Source: Capitulum mitella (lineage: Eukaryota > Arthropoda > Thecostraca > Pollicipedomorpha > Pollicipedidae). From it: a DNA stretch of 64,000 nucleotides. A program made the translations under genes and the position numbers. Location of the stretch: positions 4,697,115-4,761,114 of the forward strand of contig CP099839.1 in NCBI GenBank assembly GCA_030062745.1, given 5' to 3'. Of the stretch, positions 54,993-64,000 are shown piece after piece (the first letter of the stretch is position 1; the number at the start of each line of letters is the position of its first letter). The notes beneath the pieces are model-generated. The model ran no database searches, was not told where the DNA came from, and saw only the letters and a list, made by a program, of their open reading frames with translations.

Positions 54993-57331
54993 GTCATACT
55001 TGCACAAAAGATACAAATTTTTATGGCCCGAGATACCAAGGAATATGACGTCACATTGTCGTAACCCTTGTGTTCATGCAAGCGTGCTGTTCATTTACAA
55101 CGGCGCTCATTCATTTCGATTGCAGCCGTGTGTTTCGGTCTTGACCAAGGCTGTCCTGACAAACGGAATTCAGCATGGGGATTAGGGCAGCTGTCCAAGT
55201 AACATCGAACACGTAGGACGTGGAAAACTTGCCTGAAAACGAGCACGGATAGCCTGACAGTACGCCCGTTTAAGCGCCGGGTCGTCTCCAGATCTTGTTT
55301 GGGTCCCCCACAGCCTGGGCGACACACACAGGCCGCGCACGTGACGGGGCAGGAAGTCCATTAGCGTGTGGCGGAGCCTATTGCGGACCGGCCATTCACC
55401 GGGCGAGGTCCGTCACGGTTTCGATATCTTTCACGAGCCCCATTGATTATGCCTAGAATCGTTCATGAGCCATTGCCCTAAGAAACATGTTAACGTTCTC
55501 GGGCGCTTGTGTAGACATAAAGAGTACGAAAAAAGTACTATGTGAACAATTGGTTCAGTCGTGAAATTCGGACGTGTCTGCATTCGTAACTTAACTATGT
55601 TGTTTATCAACCAACCACAAGACCAAACGCCGATAGTGTGTGTTTTCCATTGTCTTCTCTATTTTATGTAAAATACCGGAGACAAAATAGCGGTTGCACA
55701 GCAAAGCATTGCCCCAGTTTCTGCTGGGGCAATGCTGACCAATGCAACCGATTAAGACAAGAAACGCAAACACTGTAGAATGCGGGAACTTCACCAACAA
55801 ATAGGGAAAACTTCACGTAGACTTACGGATACAGTTAAGAATACCCAGGTCTCATTTTGCCGTCATACGGGACGGTCAACAAAGGAGACGCTTGTGGTCT
55901 TTTAATCGGTGACAATTAATGTCATGTGTGGAAAACTATTTTCACGACACTCGCTTTTCTCCATCCATTAATTCTTTTTGGACCCTTTCAGTACGGCGGA
56001 AACTTCATGAACTCGTGCCCAGTATTCTGAACAGCATGGCGCAAGCAACCTAAGAAACTACTGGCGTCTTTTGCGTTGCAAAAAGACAAGTGAGCAAACC
56101 TTTCCATGGTGCGGCTCGTTGTTGGTTTATGCGAGTCATTGACAGTTCGAGGCGCAGGACATACGTTTTGTTGGATAAATTATTTATCTTGATATATCGC
56201 CACCGCCGTTTATGTAAACCAAAACACCGTTTTATTCCACTTACACGGGTATTCAAACCATTTTTTTTTTAACCTGCGTTTCCTAAGAATACTGTAGCCG
56301 TAGGCTGAGAGAGGTTTTCGTATGACATATCATGTCATCCACAGAGCCAGTTGCTCAGCAGCAGCTGAGACCTCTGTGGGGACCCACGTTCCTGTTAAAG
56401 CTGCCGTCGATGACCGCAGATAATCAAATCACAAAAAAACGGAAGAGATTTGCTACATTCTAACCACGATCCAAGCCTCAAAGCAACCAAATATATTTTG
56501 CCACGAGGCGACGTTAAGGCAGGCGACCGTTTCAGGCTGCCGCGTTTTGACGCGCACGGCGTCCATTTGAGGACCGTCTCCGCAGCCGCGCCGTGACCAG
56601 GAGTGCCTGCCGTCGCCGACAGTGTCGCGTGCGGCGGCCGGCCTGTGTTTGGGTCGCCGCCGACGGCGTGCCGCCGCCAGCCGCCATCCGTCAGGCGGCA
56701 GCCGGTCTGCCACAACAGCGGCCGTTATCGGCACCCGGCCGACACCCTGTTATTCTGCACGTGATTAATGCGCCGCCAAGATTATCCCATTCGCAAAAAC
56801 AAAGGCCTCTCGCGGATGTCGCTGGGGCGCGGCTCCGCCCGCCGCCAAATATTTATACCTCAGAGGAGGCCGCAGGCGGAAGCGACGACTCCGAGAAGTC
56901 GGGGCCCGCAGAGCGCGATTTTTAGCGCCGTCGCGCGCGAATTGGCACGTGCGGCGGGCAGAAACGCCCACTGATGTGGGAGATAGGGTAATAACGGCGA
57001 ATCGCACGTCAGGGACGTACGGAAACTCGCCTCAGGAAGGGAGAGAGGACTTTTCCGGATGTTTCCGGACAGGGATCCAGGCCTGTGGAGCCCAGGGGTC
57101 AGTGATGTATTTGAAATAGAACAGACCTTTTCGGACTCGTAAGGCCTCTTAACACATGTGAAGGACTCAATTTTAGGCTCAGTTTCCTTCACTGAGGTAC
57201 AGGGACCCGAGTGACGGAACCATTTAGGCGCTGGGCGCTGCCCTCGAGTAAAATTTAACCTTAACCCTATGGGGCTGATTGCAGAAAGTGACTTAAAATG
57301 ACCTGCGTACCCTTTTAATCTGGATTAGCGG

Positions 57332-57366
57332 ATCCTCATTAGCAGCGTCCCCCCGCTAATGAGGAT
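57332..57366. other. Perfect 12-bp inverted repeat with 11-nt loop
   Basis: ATCCTCATTAGC at 57332-57343 and its exact reverse complement GCTAATGAGGAT at 57355-57366. It could form a hairpin or mark the end of a repeat element. Confidence 0.85.
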
Positions 57367-57569
57367 ACTCCTCCCATCGGGTCCCAGATATCCTACTAGC
57401 GGGCCTGGCGAACCTTTTTGCCAGACCCGGAGCACATTTTGAGGCTTTGGGAGTGCCGCTCCCTACATCACACCCGTGTTTCCCAGTTTCGGGCGGCCTA
57501 GCCATGTCCTCTGATCCTGTCCGCGCTTCGGAATCCGTTGTATGTTGGCGGTGCTGTTTAAAGTAATGT

Positions 57570-57905
57570 GTCGTATTCCAGACCAGGGGCTAAGTCAAGA
57601 GGACTAAAATTCTCTTGGTATATTCCGAGAGATTCGTGTAGACGTGAAACTAAAAAGGCCATGCAAATGATAATATTCCGGACCAGGGGCTAATCTAGGA
57701 GAAGTTAAGTCCTCTTGGTAAATACCCAGAATTCCTGTCGGCAATTCTTGGCATACCTAGAATTCCTGTAGGCGTGGAGATTAAAAATATCATGCAAATA
57801 GGAATATTCCAGACCATGGGCTAATATAAGAAAGGTTTTAAAGGCCTCTTCGTAAATCCACAGGGGAGCCCGATCAGCATGAAATTGAAAACGTCGTGCA
57901 AAAAA
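57570..57905. repeat. Three degenerate copies of a 100-130 bp unit
   Basis: Each copy starts near TTCCAGACCAGGGGCTAA, contains CCTCTTGGTAAAT-like and AATTCCTGTAGGCGTG-like blocks, and ends with a block such as CATGCAAAT or CGTGCAAA. Copy starts are near 57575, 57675 and 57805. Confidence 0.75.
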
Positions 57906-60900
57906 TAAGTCAATAAAACCGCCTCAGAACCGCAGCGCTACTTTGAATGTACTGTCCCAAAGGCTCATGAAACGTCATCTGATGTTCAGTCTTCCTCCTG
58001 ACGACTTGTTCAACGTCGACCTCCTGTTTTAAGCCCCAGAAATTAGTCATTACGGGTAACAAGCGTGCCAAATCGACGATCCTGAGCCTGGCTAAGTCTC
58101 GCGGCCGTCTTTTAAGGTCGTACAGCCCACACTTCCCACAATGCCTGTATATATACATTTCACTGTATACTGTATGTGATACGCACGCCTCCACCTTGTC
58201 TTTTCCTTATCATTTGACTCTGGCCCGAGAAAAGGCCCAGTGACCTCGGTCATGGCATGAGGATGAGCCTTCAAAGTGTATAAATGAATAAATAAATAGA
58301 TGGACCGTTTTTCACGTGTGCTGTAATATTCAAAGAGCGTTTGTTCCAGATATACTAGACCGGTTACAGACTCGAAAGTTTTTCTTTCGTAGTTGGTGCC
58401 GCGACCGTTCCATCCGATCTAGTTCTCTCTAGTTCCCAGATTTTACCTGTGGGCGCGTATGCCCGATTCTCAACTTGTGCTCTAAGCTCGGTAGTCACGG
58501 AGCCTGGTAAACTGCAGAGCTCCTACACCGCACAGAATAAGTTAAATTACGAAGCCATGTTCAACGTAGCACAGTAGACTAGCAAAAGCACAGCAATTTA
58601 CGGGGCCTTTGACCGACACAGGGCACTGTAAACAGCGGACTCCTGCTCGCCACAGAGACCGTTAAACTGCGGGGCGTCTCCCCAGCACAGAGCACAGCAA
58701 GCCACGGGGCTTCTGTCCAGCACAAAGCACAGCCAACCAAAGGGCTTCTGTCCAACACGGAGCAGCGCGATCTACAGGGCTTCTGGGTAGCACGGTACAT
58801 TGTAACGTGCTGAGCAACTCCGACGATTAGCCTCTTATCAGCTCGTCGAAGCACGCCGCCGGTGACAAGAATTCGCACTTGCGAATGCTTTTAAGAGCCG
58901 CAGAAGGGCCATGTAACCCGAGCGATAAGACTGGCGTGGTTTATTTGCATGCCTGTGTGAGGCCGACAGCCGCACGGGCTCCCGCCGTCGCCGCAGCGTC
59001 GGCGGGCCTGCGGCCGCCGGAGTGTGGTTTTCGCGGCGGGTTGCACAGTCACGTCCCGTCCGTCTCGCCCGGTGACAGGGAATGCGGCCGCCTGACACGT
59101 CCGGGGTCTGCAGCCTCATACAGGCGGAGCAGGGTATCACGCCGAAGACCTGTTGTCCTTGTGGATGCCTGTGTCAAGGAAGGCCTTCCGTGTGCCGTGG
59201 CGTTCGCCTCGGTCCCCTTCACGTGTGTCATGGTCCTCGCTGCACCCATCGCGGCTCCCAGGCACCCATCAGTGGGTGCCCGGGACTCTTTTAAGTTGTT
59301 TTAAAAAAATGTCCGAAACATTCCAGGTCCACCTTCTCCACGCATCACTACGGGCATTATGCTTAATTGACTGAAGCAGTGATGTTGCGTAGACAGCGCG
59401 TAAAATCGAGCAACCTGGACCAGCACACCATCCAGGATCTCATCACCGTTATGTTCAACCTGCATCCCCATAGAACCAGTCTTCTAGAAGCAAATACGGA
59501 GACGCTCGTGTCCTTTCCCGTGATCGTACGGCTCCGACACGCTCAGAACTGATCGGAGGAGCTCTAAACAACCAACCCACAAACAACCAGTGCACGCGCC
59601 GCAGTCCCACGGCGCGTACAGCGCGGCCTCTCACCCCCACCAGGGTCCCCACAGCTGTCCCAGCCCGCCCGGTTCCCGGCCCGGCGGCGGCGCGCTCTCT
59701 CACGGGCCGCGGACGTGGCCGCGCCGGCCTGTCTGGCGAACAAGGCGCCGCCTCCGCCGCCGCATCGCACCACGTCACCGCCGCCGGACGGGCGTCGGGC
59801 CCGCTTTGAAGCCGGCGCGCGGAGGCGGGCCGGTCACGACCCAGCTGCTGCAGGTCTGTAGTGCTCCCTCGTGACGGCGGATCTCATGGTCACGCCGGCC
59901 GAGTGACAGCCCAGTGGTACCCAAAGCCACCGGCGGTGCGCTGTGGGTTGTGCGGTAGCCGCTGCGGCGATGTACCTAACTCCGTCCTTTCGCTGCGATC
60001 TAGAATTGTTAAAAAAAACATTTATATTCCTGTGACATTCACACGAACTCATGTGACATTTCGTTCTCGTTATGTTCGATCGTCTTCCGCATAATCCAAG
60101 TCTTCGAGGCATTAACAGTGTTACTCTCTTCCAACCACGTAGCCCGAAATCATCAGCACTGGTCGAAGGAGCTCGCATAACACTGTTGTACGGAGCACTA
60201 GCATTTTTTTATGCACGCCCGTTTCGATTTCTGGAATGCAACGGTGTACATTATGCATGCCTTCATCTACCTAAACATCAGGAAAGCCAAGAACGCAGTA
60301 GGCATAGTCATTCTTCGGCAAACATCATCACTTCCTTCGCAGTCCAGAGTAACTGACTGAAGCGTCTGAGCATGCGGAAATGATTTCCTTTAGTTATCAG
60401 ATTACAGCGAACAAAATTTGTTTTTGAGGGGAAAACAAAACACATGTCTGCCCAGCGACATCTCGGTAGATCTTTTCAGATCTGGTCGGCCCTGGTTCAC
60501 TTTGGGCCGAAAGCCGAGCTCGTGCTAACTTGCATGGTGTCTGGTGAGTTCCCACTGTTCAACTCTCCGCTCGGGACACATATTTCTGTGAGCATTGCCC
60601 GTCCCAGGGGAACAAGAGCTTCATATTCTTCACAGTCAGGTTTTCGCACAGGCGAGATCGACCCTACTGTTAAGGATGACTTGTGTGGCGCCCGTTCCTC
60701 ATTGGCAGGATCTCCCCCAGCACTTCCGGGCCAGTAATACGGGGCCTCTGACAGCTCCTCAATACCTGACTTTCTATCAGTCATCTTGCAGGCCAGCTGT
60801 GACATGGCGGGCTTCAAACCGGTCAGCTGCTATGACCTGGGCCTTTGTATCTTAACTAGCCGGTTTCTGGTCAGTTCACAGCTTAATCTTCATTACTGGC

Positions 60901-61544
60901 ATATCCACATGATCTTCATCGGTTCCTTCAACAGCACCGTGCTCCTCGGGACCCAGCATGCCGTGAGGAATGAGGACGATGGTGGGTGACTCTTTCTGCA
61001 TTGCCAGGGCCTGGAGCTCATCTCCTGGAGACTATCGTTCTTTGCAACTTGCGACTTTGATATATCTTTTCTTAACAATCTCTATGGAGATGTTAGGTGA
61101 TGCGATTAACATTATGCTCTTGCCTTTGTAAACGCCAGATGCTTGTATTTGTTTACGAGAGGTTTATCGTTATTTCACTAAACAACAATGTCCTTAAGCG
61201 CAAACAAATATTCTGAAAAATACAAATAATTTGTGCTCCTCCAACGATCGAATACATATACGCAAGGGATGCTAAAAACGAAACGGGCTTCTGGTAGAGA
61301 TTCAAGGGGTATTTTAGGGCCGTTAGCACTGCCTAGCTACAGGACCCGTCCAACATCTCATGGTTAAGCAAAGCGTATTGGTGAGGCGCCTGTCATAGGC
61401 ATCCGGCGGTTTGTTGGACGTATTTGTCTGACTCGGAATTTAAATCGCTCATTTACATATCTGGCTCGGCTAGACTGGGCTTCGCCTTTGAGCCAGGCAT
61501 TCCAAACTGCCGCTTACGTTGGACCAATAGCTAATGCTCAGCAA

Positions 61545-61660
61545 GGCGCAGTGGCGCACCCCCAGGATTTCCCTACAGGGGAGGGGGCCGGGCCTTCGAC
61601 CGGGGGACCTCCTTCAAGGGGAAAGGGTCTTTTCACCAAGCAGCATGAATTGCGTGAAGT
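61545..61660 (+). mobile_element. Fragment of dispersed repeat with CCAGGATTTCCC terminus
   Basis: It begins GCGCAGTGGCGCACCCCCAGG, continues ATTTCCCTACAGGGGAGGGGG, and is followed by an A/T-rich body with a CGTTGCGATTTC-like motif, as in the other copies. Confidence 0.4.
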
Positions 61661-61804
61661 AGAAAACACATGGATATATAAAAAAACATAAAAATGAAGC
61701 AAAACTGTTGTCCAGCAAAGAAATTTGGGAACGTGCAGTTTTGGATTTCATTTTTCGCTTCCGTAGAACTCGTTTTTTCCGTTGCGATTTCTTATGCACA
61801 TACA

Positions 61805-61982
<178 letters not shown>

Positions 61983-62039
61983 ACTGTCACCTGTAAAAGG
62001 CGTCATTGCTGTTAACAGGCTAGCGGACGTTCCCTCACT

Positions 62040-63010
62040 GAGACAAGGGCCCCTGTAATGCCAGGTGGATGTCACTTTAAAGGGCAGCATGGGCACCTTT
62101 ATACTGGCGGCAACTTCAAGGGCTCCTTTACAGGCGTGCATGGACCCTTTGTGGCCCAGCTTGGGGGACGGGAGACTGGTACAGGCTACAGAGTCTACAG
62201 GTCTGTCTATAGGTCCGCAGGGACCCCTCTACAGGCCGCCAGAGGGTCTTTTTACAGCACAATGAGCATGGCTGTAATCTCTGCGGGAGCTGCGGAGGGC
62301 ATGTCATCCGCAGTTGTACCAAAACTGGTGAACTGTCCCTCCTAATTTTTAAGATGTCAAACAGGTATTTTTCAATGGCGACATAATTTCTTGGACTTTG
62401 GAACCCAACAAAAGGGATTTCTAGCGTAGGTTGTCATGCAGTGGCCGAAAAAAACGATTTTTATCCCCGCCTGACCTTGATGGACTGCAGTGAGCTTGTC
62501 TTCCCACCTCTCCAATTCCTGAACCGTGGCTACACCCACGCCAATGAGGGCCCCTGTACGGGCTGGCCGCCTGCCTCTCTACAGGCCAATGGGGCGCCCC
62601 GTTGGCCTGTAGAGTCGGCGGTAGGAGCACCCCAATAGAAACCAACAGGTCGCCCTTTACGGGCCTGCGGGGGTCCTTTACAGGCGGGCAGGGGCCCATC
62701 TGATGTTCTTTACAGGCCAACAGAGGGCCCCTCTAAGGTCCAACAGGGAGCTCCTCTATGGGCCAACAGAGAACCCTCTACAAGCCAGTAAGGAACCCAT
62801 CTATAGGGCCTCATTGAAGGCCCCAAGGTCATTTGCAGAACGACACGGGCCCCTTTACTAGCAGGGGCTTTACCTTAACAGGTCGGCAGGGGCCTATCTA
62901 CAAGCAAGTAGGCTGGCTCTTCAGAGGCTGGCAGTAGTCCTTTTCAAAGGCCAGAAGGGACCTCCTCACATGCCAGCAGGGGCCACTGAACTAGCAAAGT
63001 AGCCTTAGCT
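62040..63010. repeat. Degenerate repeats of about 30 bp, CTACAGGCCAACAGGGGCCC type
   Basis: More than twenty imperfect copies of a unit joining TTTACAGGCC to AGCAGGGGCCCCTCTA. Spacing drifts between about 25 and 40 bp. No coding function is apparent. Confidence 0.75.
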
Positions 63011-64000
63011 GGCCAGTAGCCCCTTGATGGCAAGAATCCGTAACAATGATGCTCGTTGCCGGAGGGCCTCCAAGTACAGACAAGTCAAGAAACACCTCAG
63101 CCTTACGCTCGGCTGGGCACCTTCCGACCCCAATCCGGCGCCCCCCCGCGCGTAGTGAGGAAGGGCCCGGATTTAAGCCGCAGGTCGGTCTCCTCGGTGC
63201 TGGGGGGAGGTGGCTCCAGCCCCCCCCCGGGGTGCTCCTGTGACAAGGCGGCACCACCTTAGTGAGCGGAGACTACCAAAATCCCCTCAAAAAGGATTCC
63301 AATGCAACCCCAGATCCCACAAAATCTGAAGGACCACAGTCCAAAATGTAGCCCATTTTGCAGTCATTTCTTCGAATAATTAATTTTTGCTGAAACAGCC
63401 ACAGCAGTACCACGGTGTTTATTGTTTGTGATGGGGATGGAACGTCAACCATCGTACTACAAACTTTGACATTTTCACGATTTTCGCACTTGATGGGCAG
63501 CTTGTTTGGAAAATACAAAGCAGTTAGGTAGCTAGGCACTTAAGAAGGCAGTCCAGAAAGCACATGACCTCGTTTTTCATGCAACTGCTCACGTTGCGGC
63601 CATCTGTTGCTATTGGGTCACATTCCACGTCAAATCGCACAAGAATTGATCCGACCTCTTTCGATTTTGATAAAACTGGTACGTTCATAATACCCATCAA
63701 AAATGGCCAGCCATACATTTTTAGCCCTGGGTGACCTCTAAGGTCAAAGTTACAGGTCATGAAAGGTCGCCGGTTTTTACAGACACTGTATGATTGAAGT
63801 GCCCACAGTTCGGTGATAGATTGTCACAAAAAGATGAAGATAGTGCCATTCGAGCGCAAAATGTTCCCGCTCTCATAAAAACAATTTTTTTAGTGACCTT
63901 GGGTGATTTTTTACCTGCCTAGGTCAGGGTCATTTTTAATTTTAAGTATGTTTTCTCACTGTGATCCTCGCGAAAATATAGCACAATGTGTCTCTAAATA
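63011..64000. other. Right edge, nothing recognised
   Basis: AT-rich to mixed sequence with a GC-rich patch at 63.1-63.26 kb. I see no gene, RNA or element that I can support. Confidence 0.5.

Larger units (their letters stand above)
54991..61480. other. Intergenic region without a recognised gene
   Basis: No frame has a domain I recognise. GC-rich islands lie at 56.57-56.98, 58.95-59.1 and 59.6-59.9 kb. The last has open proline-rich frames and could hold an exon of an unseen gene, but no splice-supported model could be built. Confidence 0.5.

Overview
This is eukaryotic nuclear DNA, almost certainly from an arthropod. Genes are split by short GT-AG introns, the polyglutamine tracts are long, and every recognisable protein has clear animal homologues. 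Most coding exons are extremely GC-rich at third codon positions. A crustacean is my best guess and a barnacle is possible, but nothing here proves it. Exon borders were placed by eye from splice consensus, reading phase and protein similarity recalled from memory.

Layout. (1) 529-18514, plus strand: 14 exons of a nuclear receptor corepressor of the NCoR/SMRT/Smrter family, missing its 5' end to the left. It has a 610-residue Q-rich exon, the N-terminal coiled-coil region, SANT1/DAD, a Cys-rich segment, SANT2, SITQGTP repeats, one nuclear-receptor-box motif and the acidic SPOC-binding C terminus. (2) 9971-10711, minus strand: an intact intronless BTB plus C2H2 zinc-finger gene nested antisense in intron 9 of the corepressor. 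(3) 18.5-34.4 kb: no recognisable gene; minisatellites, TA repeats and fragments of a dispersed repeat. (4) 34476-41338, plus strand: a secreted serpin of about 1380 residues in five exons, with a very long N-terminal extension and two independent histidine-rich arrays, one of them in the reactive-centre-loop region. (5) 44754-51513, minus strand: a nearly complete Pdcd4 gene with nine coding exons, two MA3 domains and a conserved Akt-site-like C terminus. (6) 51.1-53.76 kb: a sharply bounded stretch almost without CpG that includes Pdcd4 exon 1. (7) 53.7-54.9 kb, minus strand: a decayed non-LTR retrotransposon. (8) 55-64 kb: no convincing gene; tandem repeats, microsatellites and a few GC-rich islands.

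The genes do not form a pathway. The corepressor and the BTB protein are nuclear transcription factors or cofactors, Pdcd4 restrains translation through eIF4A in homologues, and the serpin is predicted to be extracellular. The points most worth following are the histidine-armed serpin, the CpG desert with its abrupt edge inside a retrotransposon, and a set of seven reading-frame breaks that all go in the +1 direction across three otherwise well conserved genes.
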